64,000 nucleotides of DNA from Trichlorobacter thiogenes (GTDB lineage Bacteria > Desulfobacterota > Desulfuromonadia > Geobacterales > Pseudopelobacteraceae). This document shows positions 34,098-43,344 of this stretch, piece by piece. The notes under the pieces are model-generated. The model was not told where the DNA came from. It searched no databases and worked only from the letters and a program-made list of their open reading frames with translations. The stretch covers positions 7,501-71,500 of the forward strand of contig NZ_FUWR01000012.1 in the NCBI RefSeq assembly GCF_900167465.1, written 5' to 3'. The stretch's first letter is position 1, and each line of letters starts with the position of its first letter. The position numbers and the translations under genes were made by a program.

Positions 34098-35185
34098 TCA
34101 AGGTACACCATCTCTCCAAGACCTACGGTGACCTCACCGTACTGAAGGATATCTCCCTTACCGTTACCAAGGGTGAAGTCATCTCCATTATCGGACCATC
34201 GGGCACCGGCAAATCCACCTTCCTGCGCTGCCTCAACCTACTGGAGCAGCCCAGTGGCGGCTCCAGTACGGTGGACGGGATTGACCTGCTGGATAAAAAG
34301 AGCGATGTCCCTAAAATCCGGCAGCGGATGAACATGGTCTTTCAATCCTTCAACCTGTTTTCCCATCTGACGGTGCTGGAAAACCTGACCATCGGACCGA
34401 TCAAGCTGCTGGGGATGCAGCGGGGTGAGGCAGAACAAAAATCCCTGGAGATCCTTAAACTGGTGGGGCTGGCTGAAAAGGCCGACAGCTTTCCCGATGA
34501 ACTTTCCGGTGGACAGAAACAACGGGTGGCCATTGCCCGCTGTCTGGCCATGAACCCGGAGATCATCCTGTTTGATGAACCGACCTCAGCCCTTGACCCC
34601 ACCATGGTCAGCGAGGTACTGGCCGTTATCCGGCGGCTGGCCAAAGACGGTATGACCATGCTGATTGTGACCCATGAGATGGCCTTTGCCCGCGATGTCT
34701 CCAATCGGGTGCTGTACATGGATGAAGGCCTGATCTATGAAGAAGGGACACCGCAGCAGATCTTTGAACAGCCACAAAAGGAAAAGACCAGGGCCTTTAT
34801 CAACCGGATCCGCAGCTTCAACTATCGGATCAGCTCACCTGACTATGACCTGTATGCCATGAACGCAGAGATTGAACAGTTCTGCGAACGTCAGATCCTG
34901 CCCAGAAAGACCCGGCACAATCTGCTACTGCTGGTGGAAGAGCTACTGCAGATCCATAACCCGCTGCTGGCCACAACGACCCTTGACCTGACCATCGCCT
35001 ACTCTGAGAAGAAGGAAACCATTGAGATCATTCTGGAACATCAGGGAGAGACAGGTAACCTGTTAGACAAGAAGCGCCTGCCCGATGAGCTGGGGCTGAA
35101 CATCATCACTCACCTGGCTCAGGAGATTGATTATCAACGGGTTGATGCAACAAACCGGGTGACGGTGCTTTTGAAAAAGGATTGA
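34094..35185 (+). CDS. Polar amino-acid ABC ATPase fused to an RsbW-like domain
   Basis: A 363-residue protein. Residues 1-250 form a GlnQ-type ATPase: Walker [10 protein letters not shown], signature [16 protein letters not shown], Walker [13 protein letters not shown]. About 110 further residues follow, which ordinary GlnQ lacks. They match the layout of the RsbW-like protein at 4501: an N-box-like [14 protein letters not shown], then a strand pair and [18 protein letters not shown]. Key GHKL residues look partly degenerate, so it may bind a partner rather than ATP. ATG at 34094 overlaps the permease stop. Confidence 0.85.
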   Translation: MIKVHHLSKTYGDLTVLKDISLTVTKGEVISIIGPSGTGKSTFLRCLNLLEQPSGGSSTVDGIDLLDKKSDVPKIRQRMNMVFQSFNLFSHLTVLENLTIGPIKLLGMQRGEAEQKSLEILKLVGLAEKADSFPDELSGGQKQRVAIARCLAMNPEIILFDEPTSALDPTMVSEVLAVIRRLAKDGMTMLIVTHEMAFARDVSNRVLYMDEGLIYEEGTPQQIFEQPQKEKTRAFINRIRSFNYRISSPDYDLYAMNAEIEQFCERQILPRKTRHNLLLLVEELLQIHNPLLATTTLDLTIAYSEKKETIEIILEHQGETGNLLDKKRLPDELGLNIITHLAQEIDYQRVDATNRVTVLLKKD

Positions 35186-35220
35186 GGCAGATGCAGCAAA
35201 CCACAGCTATGAGGTAACCG

Positions 35221-36324
35221 ATGGATACCATACGCATCAAACAGGCCTGCGCCGCTATTGTTACAGCGCCGTTGAACACCCCCTTCAGAATCGCCACCGG
35301 CCAGCACGACCAGTTGCAAAATGTCTTTCTGCAGCTTGAAACCGACAACGGCATCTGCGGCTATGGTGAGGCTGCAGTTGCCACCCATATCACCGGCGAA
35401 ACCGTGGAGCAGACCCTGGCCAATCTGCAACAGGTAGCAGAACAGCTGGTCGGACGCAGCATTGTTGATTACACAGCCCTGATCAACGGGTTCCGTCCCT
35501 GTTTTGATGCCAACCATGCCGGCCTGGCAGCCTTTGAGATGGCACTGCTGGATCTGGTCAGCCGTAGTCGGGACATGCCGTTTGGCAGCCTGTTCAGCCC
35601 TGCCCCCGGCTGCAGCCCCAGGCCCTGCTTTACCAGCGACATCACCATCGTAATCGGCAGCCTGGAAGAGGCCGAGAGCGCAACACGCCACTATGCGGGA
35701 CAGGGGTTTAACGCCTTTAAGATCAAGATCGGCAAAGCCCCTGATCTGGACCTGCAACGGGTCTTGGCGGTCAAGCGGATTGCACCTGACAGCAGCCTGA
35801 TTCTGGATGCCAACATGGGCTTTGATGCTGCAGGCATGCTGAAGTTTCTGAAACAGCTTGAAGGGTACGGCATCCGCCCGATGCTGCTGGAACAACCGGT
35901 TCCCAAGGGGGATTGGGATGGCCTGGCCGCCATCACCCGCGCACTGGAGGGTAGCGGCATGCTGGTCTGTGCTGACGAGAGTGTCGGTTCACTGGCAGCA
36001 GCTAAACAGGCCATCAAGCTGCAGGCGGTCAATTCCATCAACATCAAGTTCATGAAGAGCGGCATTCTAGAATCAGTACAGATTGCCGAACTGGCCTGTC
36101 GCAACAACATCAGGCTGATGCTGGGGGCGATGATGGAAAGCAGTCTGGCCATTACCGCTGCAGCACACTTTGCCGCAGCCCTGGGCTGCTTTGAGGTGAT
36201 TGATCTGGACACCACCTTCTTTATCAACGGCCCCCTGTCCCGCAGCCCCTATCTGGATCAGAGCGGCAGGTTTGACCTGAGCAACCCGACACCCGGCATC
36301 GGAGTGGAACTACAGTTGCCATGA
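35221..36324 (+). CDS. Dipeptide epimerase (L-Ala-D/L-Glu type, enolase superfamily)
   Basis: A 367-residue MLE-subgroup enzyme. The capping domain has TAPLNTPFRI and GYGEAAV. The barrel shows the KxK motif FKIKIG (K167, K169), metal ligands in LDANMG, LLEQPV and CADES, and the opposing lysine in NIKFMKSG. Such enzymes convert L-Ala-D-Glu from murein to L-Ala-L-Glu for catabolism. It fits with the NagZ-like and NlpC/P60 proteins. Two broken copies of its 5' end occur at 19266 and 21943. The stop overlaps the DUF819 gene. Confidence 0.9.
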   Translation: MDTIRIKQACAAIVTAPLNTPFRIATGQHDQLQNVFLQLETDNGICGYGEAAVATHITGETVEQTLANLQQVAEQLVGRSIVDYTALINGFRPCFDANHAGLAAFEMALLDLVSRSRDMPFGSLFSPAPGCSPRPCFTSDITIVIGSLEEAESATRHYAGQGFNAFKIKIGKAPDLDLQRVLAVKRIAPDSSLILDANMGFDAAGMLKFLKQLEGYGIRPMLLEQPVPKGDWDGLAAITRALEGSGMLVCADESVGSLAAAKQAIKLQAVNSINIKFMKSGILESVQIAELACRNNIRLMLGAMMESSLAITAAAHFAAALGCFEVIDLDTTFFINGPLSRSPYLDQSGRFDLSNPTPGIGVELQLP

Positions 36325-37484
36325 TCCAGCAGCCGTTGTTGATCATCATGGTCCTGCTGGCCATTGAGCTGCTGGTACTGTCAATGGCCAACCACCAGCG
36401 GACCAAGGGCTGGTTTAACCTGCTGCCGCCGGTTTTCTGGATCTACTTTCTGCCGATGCTGGCCAGTAGTTTTGGCCTGATTGACCCCAAAAGTCCGGTT
36501 TTTGGCATGATTACCACCTGGCTGCTGCCTGCCTGTCTGCTGCTGCTCCTGCTGCCGGTGGATATCAAGGCTATTCTGCGGCTTGGCCCCACTGCACTGG
36601 TCATGTTTTTTGTGGGCGCATTGGGGATTGTTGCTGGTACAGCCCTGGTTTTCAGTCTGCTCAAGCCGTTGATCGGTCAGCAGTTCTGGTCAGGCTTCGG
36701 TGCCCTGTCCGCCTCATGGACCGGCGGCAGCGCCAACATGATTGCGGTCAAGGAAGCCCTGAGTGTGCCGGATCAGGTCTTTGCGCCGATGGTGATTGTG
36801 GATACGGTGGTGCCCTACCTCTGGATGGCAACCCTGATCGCCGGTGTTGCCCTGCAGCCGGCCTTTGATCGTTGGAACAGGGCTGATCGCCGGATTGTTG
36901 ATGAACTTGGCAGCCGATCCCTGGCAGCCGGGCAGGCGCTACAGCAGCGGTTCAGCATGGGTGGTTTCTTGCTGATCCTGCCGGTTGCTGCAGCAGGAAG
37001 CAGCATGGCGCACTGGCTTGGTCGTCAGTTACCGGCTATTAAAGATGTCATCTCCGGCTACACCTGGACCATTGTCATCGTCTCTTTGCTGGGGCTGCTG
37101 CTTTCCTGCACCCCGGCCCGCAAGCTGGAGCAGCATGGCGCATCCAAGGCCGGTTCCTGGCTGCTCTATTTTGTGCTGACCGCCATCGGCGCCAAGGCAT
37201 CGGTGGCCAGCTTCGGCTCAGCGCTACTGCTGATCGGTGCAGGCCTGTTGATCATGCTGGTGCATGCCCTGTTTCTGCTGGTAGCTGCCAGCCTGCTGAA
37301 GGCACCGCTGTTTCTGGTGGCTGCTGCCAGTCAGGCAAATGTTGGCGGTGTTGCCTCGGCCCCGGTGGTGGCAGAGGTCTACCAGCCCGGACTGGCGTCA
37401 GTAGGTCTATTGCTGGCCATTCTGGGCAATATCTTTGGCACCTATTTTGGCATCTTTTGCGCTCAGCTCTGCAGGATGCTATAA
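36321..37484 (+). CDS. DUF819-family membrane carrier
   Basis: A 387-residue integral membrane protein with about ten helices. The segment SASWTGGSANMIAVKEAL near residue 135 and the C-terminal SQANVGGVASAPVVAEVY are typical of DUF819 proteins, which are thought to be transporters. It starts inside the epimerase stop, so it may move the dipeptide or its amino-acid products. Substrate unproven. Confidence 0.85.
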   Translation: MIQQPLLIIMVLLAIELLVLSMANHQRTKGWFNLLPPVFWIYFLPMLASSFGLIDPKSPVFGMITTWLLPACLLLLLLPVDIKAILRLGPTALVMFFVGALGIVAGTALVFSLLKPLIGQQFWSGFGALSASWTGGSANMIAVKEALSVPDQVFAPMVIVDTVVPYLWMATLIAGVALQPAFDRWNRADRRIVDELGSRSLAAGQALQQRFSMGGFLLILPVAAAGSSMAHWLGRQLPAIKDVISGYTWTIVIVSLLGLLLSCTPARKLEQHGASKAGSWLLYFVLTAIGAKASVASFGSALLLIGAGLLIMLVHALFLLVAASLLKAPLFLVAAASQANVGGVASAPVVAEVYQPGLASVGLLLAILGNIFGTYFGIFCAQLCRML

Positions 37485-37556
37485 GGTACCGCGATGCTAA
37501 CGAGCCGCTGCGTTCCCGGCGGCATGACATTCTACCGGTAAAGGTACTGGCAAACC

Positions 37557-39707
37557 ATGACCAATCGCAGACGATTACGCCCCAAAAATATCCGAACCCG
37601 TATCCTGTATGCACTGTTGGGTACGGCACTGCTGTCACTGGTCTGCTTTGGCCTGGTTTCATTCTGGAGCATGAACAACCTGGGACAGACCTCGCTGAAG
37701 GGGACCGTTGGCCTCAGTCAGGAACTGCTCAAGATCAGCAAAGGTTCCCTTGAAACCCTGACCCAGGAGGGGCTGCTAAAGTCTACGGTAGATCAGGCCG
37801 CACTGATCGACGCCCAGTTCCGCGATGTGGAAAACGACCTGAAGGTACTGGTGGACAGTGCAGAACGGATCTGGAAGACCCCCGGCCTCTACCCCCACAA
37901 GCGGTCCTATTCCATTGCAGATCAGCCTTCTGACCCGAAAGCCGCCTCAGTCTGGCAAATTCCCCAGGGGGTGCCTACCTCTGCTGTTGCAACAGAACTG
38001 CAGACGTCATCCGCCATGGACGACTTTATGATATCGGTTTTAAAGAGTAACCCGATCATCAACGACTGCAACCTGGCCACCCCCCAGGGACTGTTCCGGC
38101 GTTTTCCCTGGTCAGCCAATATTGACAAAAACTATGATGTCAGAAAACGTGACTGGTTCACCAGAGCACTTACCTCTGGCAGTCTGGGCTGGAGTGAGCC
38201 CTATGTGGGGGTCATCGCCCGCAACCTGCGAGTCAACTGTTCTGCCCCGGTTAAAAAGAACAATAAAATTGTTGCTGTGATCGGCCTGAATGTCCCGCTG
38301 ACCACCATTCAGGAGCGGATCATCAAGATGCGGATCAACAACCAGGGTAGGGCCTATCTGATCTCCAAAGACCGGCGGATCCTGGCCCGCGAAGGTCTGG
38401 ATACCAGCAGTAATGACTGGGGCGAGAAGCAAAAGGGGGAGTTTTTCTCCTTTGATGACCAGAAGGCGATGCCGCTGTTGGACAAGAACCTTGCCTCAGG
38501 CACCCCTGGCATCATGCGCGGCATGCTGGGGAAACAGGACAGTTTTGTGGCCTATGCCCCCTCCAGCACCACCGGCTGGTCAGTACTGTTTGCCCTGCCG
38601 GTTGAGGCGGTCTATGCCCCGATCCGGCCGACGGAACAGGCAATTGTAGCCCAGACCAAGGCTGCCAGCAGCCTTGTCTATCAGCAGATCGGCATTACCA
38701 TGGCTATTCTGGCGGGTGTGTTTTTGCTGGTATTGGGCGGCGTCACCGTGGTTTCCCGCCGTGTTGCAGAAAAAATTACTGCGCCGATCCTTGAACTGGA
38801 GAGCGGTGCGGAGATCATCGGTAACGGTAACCTGGAACATCGCCTGCAGCTGCAAAGCGGCGACGAGATCCAGCAACTGGCAGAGACCTTTAACCGGATG
38901 GCTGCGGACCTGTCCCGCTACATCCATGATTTGACCGTGACCACCGCAGCCAAAGAACGGATCCAGAGTGAACTGAAACTGGCCACCGATATTCAGGCCT
39001 CACTGCTGCCCCGCATCTTTCCGCCCTTTCCTGATCGCAAAGAATTTGCCCTGTTTGCCCTGATGGAACCGGCCAAGGAAGTGGGCGGTGATTTCTATGA
39101 TTTCTTCTTCCTTGATGATCGCAGAATTTGCCTGGTGATTGGCGATGTGTCTGACAAAGGGGTACCGGCCGCCCTCTACATGATGGTGGCCAAAACCCTG
39201 CTGAAGAGTGAGGCGCTACGGGATGCAAATCCGGCCCAGATCCTGGAGCGCACCAACTCCATCCTGGCACTGGATAACGAGACATCCATGTTTGTGACCG
39301 TTTTCTGCGCCATTCTGGATACCGATACCGGCCAGCTTGACTGCGCCAATGCCGGGCACCTGCCGCCGCTGATCCAGAAGGCTGATGGCTGCACCACCTA
39401 CCGCAGTTTCTCCCCCGGCTTTGTGCTGGGCCCGATGCCGGACATCAGCTACCGGACTGAACAGATCATGCTGCAGCCGGGCGAACTGTTCCTGCTGTAC
39501 ACCGATGGGGTCAATGAAGCGGTTAATCCAGCCCTTGAAGAGTACGGAGACAAACGTCTGCTGGATTGTGTGACCGCACACCCTGCGGCAACGCCAGAGC
39601 AGATCATCCATGCTATCCGGGCAGAGGTGCTGGGTTTTGCCAATGGCGCACCACAGTCGGATGATATCACCATGCTGGCCATACGCTATCTGGGAAAGCA
39701 GGCGTGA
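37557..39707 (+). CDS. Cache-HAMP-SpoIIE (PP2C) phosphatase sensor
   Basis: A 716-residue membrane sensor. Helices near residues 18-40 and 378-400 flank a periplasmic double-Cache domain with RKRDWFTRAL and GWSEPYVGV. A HAMP domain follows (to about 455), then a SpoIIE-type PP2C domain with EVGGDFYDFF, GDVSDKGVPAALYM, NAGHLPPLI and TDGVNEAVN. Such phosphatases reactivate STAS antagonists, so the STAS/RsbW pair at 4160-4926 or the RsbW-like tail at 34094 are possible targets. Cache domains often bind amino acids or carboxylates, which fits the neighbouring transporters. Confidence 0.92.
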   Translation: MTNRRRLRPKNIRTRILYALLGTALLSLVCFGLVSFWSMNNLGQTSLKGTVGLSQELLKISKGSLETLTQEGLLKSTVDQAALIDAQFRDVENDLKVLVDSAERIWKTPGLYPHKRSYSIADQPSDPKAASVWQIPQGVPTSAVATELQTSSAMDDFMISVLKSNPIINDCNLATPQGLFRRFPWSANIDKNYDVRKRDWFTRALTSGSLGWSEPYVGVIARNLRVNCSAPVKKNNKIVAVIGLNVPLTTIQERIIKMRINNQGRAYLISKDRRILAREGLDTSSNDWGEKQKGEFFSFDDQKAMPLLDKNLASGTPGIMRGMLGKQDSFVAYAPSSTTGWSVLFALPVEAVYAPIRPTEQAIVAQTKAASSLVYQQIGITMAILAGVFLLVLGGVTVVSRRVAEKITAPILELESGAEIIGNGNLEHRLQLQSGDEIQQLAETFNRMAADLSRYIHDLTVTTAAKERIQSELKLATDIQASLLPRIFPPFPDRKEFALFALMEPAKEVGGDFYDFFFLDDRRICLVIGDVSDKGVPAALYMMVAKTLLKSEALRDANPAQILERTNSILALDNETSMFVTVFCAILDTDTGQLDCANAGHLPPLIQKADGCTTYRSFSPGFVLGPMPDISYRTEQIMLQPGELFLLYTDGVNEAVNPALEEYGDKRLLDCVTAHPAATPEQIIHAIRAEVLGFANGAPQSDDITMLAIRYLGKQA

Positions 39708-40822
39708 TGATCACAGAAAAAACAATCTCTCACGCGGAGCCGCGAAGCTCGCGGAGCAGACCAACCAGCTGCCGCCTGATATTGATTCCCTGGCACCGTA
39801 TCATCACCTCTGTTTTCAGGTGTCTCTTTAGCACTCTCCGCATCTCCGCGTCTCCGCGTGCAATAGCCTTTTGCCGGTTCATCGGTCTGCTGCTCTGCAT
39901 AACAGCCATCCTGTCAACCTTTTTTGACACGGCCCAAGCCAAAGAACGGGTTGAGATCGCCATGGTACTCTGGCGGGGCGAGACTGAAGCAGAAAAAGGC
40001 TTTCGTGAAAAACTGGCAACATCGCCTGACTATGAGGTGGTGATTACCGCCTTTGATGCAGGTCAGAACAAAGAAAAACTGGACAAGATCCTGGCCGGGC
40101 TGGACCACAAACGCTTCCGACTGGCCTACACCTTTGGCACCATGGTGACCCAGGCAGCCCTGCAGCAGACTCGTGATATCCCGATCATCTTCAACATTGT
40201 ACAGCGTCCGGTTGAGGGCAAAGTGGCTGCCAGCATGGAACATCCCGGCGGCAGGGCCACCGGTGCCTCCAACCTGGTGCCGATGGACAGCGCCTTCCGC
40301 ACCCTTGGCACCCTGATGAACATCCGCAAGCTGGGCTTTGTCTACTCAAGCCACGACCCGGCCCCCCGCTACCAGTTGGCAGAGATCAGGAAGCAGCAGA
40401 AGCGGTTCGGCTTCAAGACCCTGGAGTTCCCGATTAACGGCAAAGAGGGTATTGCCAGCACCATGAAGCAGGTGATTGATGCACGGGTTGATGCCGTGAT
40501 CTTCCCGTCTGACTCCTTTGTCAAGGCCAATGCCAGCCGTATTATCGGCATCCTCAACAAGCACCGGATTCCCAGCGTGGTGGTCATACCGGAGATGGTC
40601 AGCGAAAACGGGGCGCTGATCTCACTGGGGCCGGATTACCGCACCCTGGGTCAACTGGCGGCAGACAATGCCCTGCTGGTCCTGAAAGGGCGCAAACCAG
40701 GAGATCTTCCGGTTCGTGTCGTGCCCCAGCTTGCCATTACCATCAATCTTGCCACTGCCGACCGGCTGGGCATCCATATTCCGCTGCAGCTGCTGTCGGT
40801 TGCCACGGTGGTAAAGCGATGA
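39707..40822 (+). CDS. ABC-type periplasmic binding protein (PF04392-like) with repeat-derived N-terminus
   Basis: About 371 residues. From near residue 60 the protein has a signal-peptide core (FIGLLLCITAILSTFF, ending near AQA) and then a type I binding fold of the ABC_sub_bind class (EIAMVLWRGETEAEKGF, IFNIVQRPVEG, IFPSDSFVKAN). The preceding 50 or so residues are encoded by a MITE-like element (39731-39860) read in frame, and I see no usable start after it. ATG at 39707 overlaps the phosphatase stop; a GTG at 39704 is an alternative. Export with so long an N-terminus may be impaired. Confidence 0.75.
   Translation: MITEKTISHAEPRSSRSRPTSCRLILIPWHRIITSVFRCLFSTLRISASPRAIAFCRFIGLLLCITAILSTFFDTAQAKERVEIAMVLWRGETEAEKGFREKLATSPDYEVVITAFDAGQNKEKLDKILAGLDHKRFRLAYTFGTMVTQAALQQTRDIPIIFNIVQRPVEGKVAASMEHPGGRATGASNLVPMDSAFRTLGTLMNIRKLGFVYSSHDPAPRYQLAEIRKQQKRFGFKTLEFPINGKEGIASTMKQVIDARVDAVIFPSDSFVKANASRIIGILNKHRIPSVVVIPEMVSENGALISLGPDYRTLGQLAADNALLVLKGRKPGDLPVRVVPQLAITINLATADRLGIHIPLQLLSVATVVKR
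39731..39860. mobile_element. MITE-like element with terminal inverted repeats, copy 2
   Basis: The left end (39731-39756) and the reverse complement of the right end (39836-39860) share CACGCGGAG, CGCG and GCGGAG. The element is 130 bp, GC-rich at the ends, has no gene, and lies between the start codon and the signal peptide of a binding-protein gene. Its left end resembles that of copy 1 at 16916. Confidence 0.65.
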
Positions 40823-41826
40823 CAGGAACTGCTGCAGCCCTGATCAGCAGCGGTGCCACCGCCGCCCAATCCCTCTCCCTGCGGATACTGGTAACCGCCG
40901 TGATCATCATTGTGGCCGGGGCCTTGATGGCCAAATGGGAAGGGGGCGGTCAACAAAACACCCTGGCCCGGCTGAACAGCCAGATCTTTATCCCCTGCCT
41001 GATCTTTGCGGCCATGAACCGCACCCCGCTGACACTGCCTGAAGCGTTGACCATGGGGGCCGGAGCCCTGTTTTTCTCCCTCTGTTCCTATCCGCTGGCC
41101 CACTGGTGGGTAGCACGGGACCCGGAGGGGGACCGGAACGGTTTTATCTCCATGCTGTTCGGCAGCACCAGCACCATCCTGCTGCCGCTGGCCTATCTGC
41201 TGTTTGGCAGCCAGGGGCTGACCAAGGCCGCCTTTTTCCATCTAGTGAATCTGTTCCTGATCTACACCTGGGGCCGCTGGCGGGCCGGACACCCCACCCA
41301 GTTGACCGCCTTCCTGAAGACACCGACCCTGCATGCCGTGCTGCTGGCGCTTGGGCTTAAACTGTTTGAACTGGATCTTCCCGGTCAACTACAGGACCTG
41401 CTCTGGCTGGTGGAAAAAGGGATCGGCATGATGGCAAGCGGCGCCCTGCCGATCCTGCTGATCAGCCATGGCTATGCCCTCTACTGCCTGCGCAGCTCCG
41501 GTGGATCCTGGTGGTCCGGCGCTGCATTCCTGCGCATGCTCTGGCTGCCGCTGGTGGCAACCACGCTGATTCTGTTGCTGAGGGCGATTGGCCTGGCACC
41601 ACTGGATAAGGGCTATGACCTGATGCACTACCTGGATCTGCGCACCACCGAGGCGATCCTGCTGTTGGCCTCTGCCCTGCCCTGCACCATTTCCGCCTTT
41701 TGGCGGCCAGGGGACAGCCCGCTGTCCAAACGGGACTCGTCGCTGCTGCTTTCATCAGCCCTCTTGTCGATCATCGCCTTTGGCTTGCTGGTCTTTATCA
41801 TTAACCGCTACATCTTCAACGCCTGA
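40819..41826 (+). CDS. AEC-family permease, copy 1
   Basis: A 335-residue membrane protein with about ten helices of the auxin-efflux-carrier class. It shows NSQIFIPCLIF, the helix break FGSTSTILLPLAYLLFG, and a C-terminal half with a matching symmetry (LRTTEAILLLASALP). Bacterial members export or import carboxylates and amino acids. The start overlaps the binding-protein stop by four bases. It is a paralogue of the next gene. Substrate unknown. Confidence 0.82.
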   Translation: MTGTAAALISSGATAAQSLSLRILVTAVIIIVAGALMAKWEGGGQQNTLARLNSQIFIPCLIFAAMNRTPLTLPEALTMGAGALFFSLCSYPLAHWWVARDPEGDRNGFISMLFGSTSTILLPLAYLLFGSQGLTKAAFFHLVNLFLIYTWGRWRAGHPTQLTAFLKTPTLHAVLLALGLKLFELDLPGQLQDLLWLVEKGIGMMASGALPILLISHGYALYCLRSSGGSWWSGAAFLRMLWLPLVATTLILLLRAIGLAPLDKGYDLMHYLDLRTTEAILLLASALPCTISAFWRPGDSPLSKRDSSLLLSSALLSIIAFGLLVFIINRYIFNA

Positions 41827-41838
41827 AACGGAACCACC

Positions 41839-42819
41839 ATGTTTTCAAACCAGAACTTTCTGATCATCAGCGCCGTCATCCCCTCCTTTGCCATCGCCTT
41901 TGCCGGTTTCTGGCTGGGCAGGCTGGATACCAAACGGGAGCTGAACCAGAAGAGCATCTCAAACCTGGTCTACTATTTTCTGGTACCGTCACTGATCTTT
42001 TCATCCACCCATAAACGGGCCTTTGACCCGTCTGAATTTTCACTGCTGTTTGTCTCAGCCATTGCCATGATTGCACTGATGGTGCCGGTGGCGCTGCTGT
42101 TGAAGCGCCGTGCCGGAGTCCAGCGCAACGGCTTTATCCTGCCGCTGATCTTTATGAACACCGGCAACATCTCCCTGCCGATCGCCCTGTTGATGTTCGG
42201 CAATGAAGGACTTTCCAAATCCATTATTTTCCACCTGGCCAACATCTTTGTGCTGTACAGCGCCGGGGTCTTTCTGGTCAGCGGCCAGACCGACCTGAAG
42301 CAGTTTCTGAAGATTCCGGCCCTGTATGCCATGATCGCCGGTGTGGCAGCCGCAACCCTGCCGCTACCGGAAGCGCTGAAGCCAGCCCTTTATTTTGCCG
42401 GTAAGCTGACCGACATCCTGGGCTATGGCGCCATACCGCTTTTGATTGTCAACCTGGGCTATTCGATGAGTGATATCAGGCTTGAGACCCTGAAGACCGG
42501 CATTACCGGGGGGATGATACGCTTGATTGGCGGGCCGCTGCTGGGGATCGGATTGGTACTGTTCTGGCGCATGATCGGCTGGACACCGGTTGATCCAACC
42601 CTTGATCCCTTGATCTGGCTGGGCTACCGGACTTCAGAGGCGGTCATCATCCTGAACGCCTCCATGCCGGGCCCGGTCATGGCCTATCTGCTGAACCTGA
42701 AATACGACAACTGCCCGGAACAGGCCGCTGCCATGGTGGCGGTCGGCACCCTTGGCGGGATCATCACCATCCCGCTGGTGCTGCAACTGATTAGCACCTT
42801 GATCATGAAGGCCGGTTAG
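41839..42819 (+). CDS. AEC-family permease, copy 2
   Basis: A 326-residue membrane protein with about ten helices. Motifs parallel those of copy 1: SNLVYYFLVPSLIFS, FMNTGNISLPIALLMFGNEGLSK and YRTSEAVIILNASMPGP. It is the last gene of the plus-strand run that starts at 29400. Its stop overlaps the end of a short minus-strand gene by four bases. Two different carriers in a row suggest that two related substrates, or two halves of one complex, are handled. Confidence 0.85.
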   Translation: MFSNQNFLIISAVIPSFAIAFAGFWLGRLDTKRELNQKSISNLVYYFLVPSLIFSSTHKRAFDPSEFSLLFVSAIAMIALMVPVALLLKRRAGVQRNGFILPLIFMNTGNISLPIALLMFGNEGLSKSIIFHLANIFVLYSAGVFLVSGQTDLKQFLKIPALYAMIAGVAAATLPLPEALKPALYFAGKLTDILGYGAIPLLIVNLGYSMSDIRLETLKTGITGGMIRLIGGPLLGIGLVLFWRMIGWTPVDPTLDPLIWLGYRTSEAVIILNASMPGPVMAYLLNLKYDNCPEQAAAMVAVGTLGGIITIPLVLQLISTLIMKAG

Positions 42820-42971
42820 TAGATCAAAATATAGCCGTGGGATTCAGCTATCCTGCGCACCTCATCCTTGTCAGCAATCCGGTAGGTCTTGCCCTCCAGA
42901 GTAAACAACCAGCCATCACCATCTTCCACCACCGACTCCAGCAGCGCCTCAAATGTTGCGGTTTTAACCAT
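42816..42971 (-). CDS. Small conserved-looking protein of 51 residues
   Basis: A minus-strand gene starting with ATG at 42969-42971 and ending at TAA (42816-42818). The strong AAGGAG on the minus strand stands seven bases before the start. The protein (MVKTATFEALLES, WLFTLEGKTYRI, ESHGYILIY) is acidic and has no signal peptide or cysteines. The convergent overlap with the AEC gene is four bases. Function unknown. The rest of the gap to 43258 holds nothing I can support. Confidence 0.6.
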   Translation of the reverse strand: MVKTATFEALLESVVEDGDGWLFTLEGKTYRIADKDEVRRIAESHGYILIY

Positions 42972-43258
42972 ACTTTTCTCCTTGTAAGCGATTAAGACAG
43001 CTCATGGGTAACACCAAAGCTGCAATAATTCGACACGCCTGATTGTATAACCCACCCCACCCCTCAAAATGCACCAACTCCACCCAAAGGTACGTCAAGA
43101 GCGTCCACAGGTCAATATGAAGCAAATGCACCATTAACTGGACTTCTGAGCCACCCTGTAACCACAACACAACCATTTGATCTTGAACCATAAAACAATC
43201 AAATGACCAGTTCATAGGGCTCAAGTCACAAACAATGAAAATGATGAAAGTTTTGTTC

Positions 43259-43286
43259 TTGACAGCTCCTTGACTACTGGTATAGT
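43259..43286 (+). promoter_or_regulatory. Sigma-70 promoter of the mra/fts cluster
   Basis: TTGACA at 43259-43264 and TATAGT at 43281-43286 are 16 bases apart, just ahead of the MraZ boxes. It is the only strong promoter seen before the cluster. Confidence 0.75.
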
Positions 43287-43294
43287 TTTGCCAC

Positions 43295-43321
43295 AAAGTG
43301 GAAATTAGTGGAAATTAGTGG
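43295..43321 (+). promoter_or_regulatory. MraZ operator, three GTGG boxes
   Basis: GTGG occurs at 43298, 43308 and 43318, each copy 10 bases apart, within AAAGTGG/TAGTGG contexts. MraZ is known to bind direct repeats of this kind with a 10-base period. The position, overlapping the probable transcription start, suggests autorepression. Confidence 0.75.
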
Positions 43322-43344
43322 CAAAGAAACACGAAAGGGATGCC

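Noticed and set aside
42964-43296. A 110-codon minus-strand frame upstream of mraZ
   Set aside because: It would start with GTG inside the MraZ operator, covers the mraZ promoter and has no family features; the 51-residue gene just beyond it is better supported.
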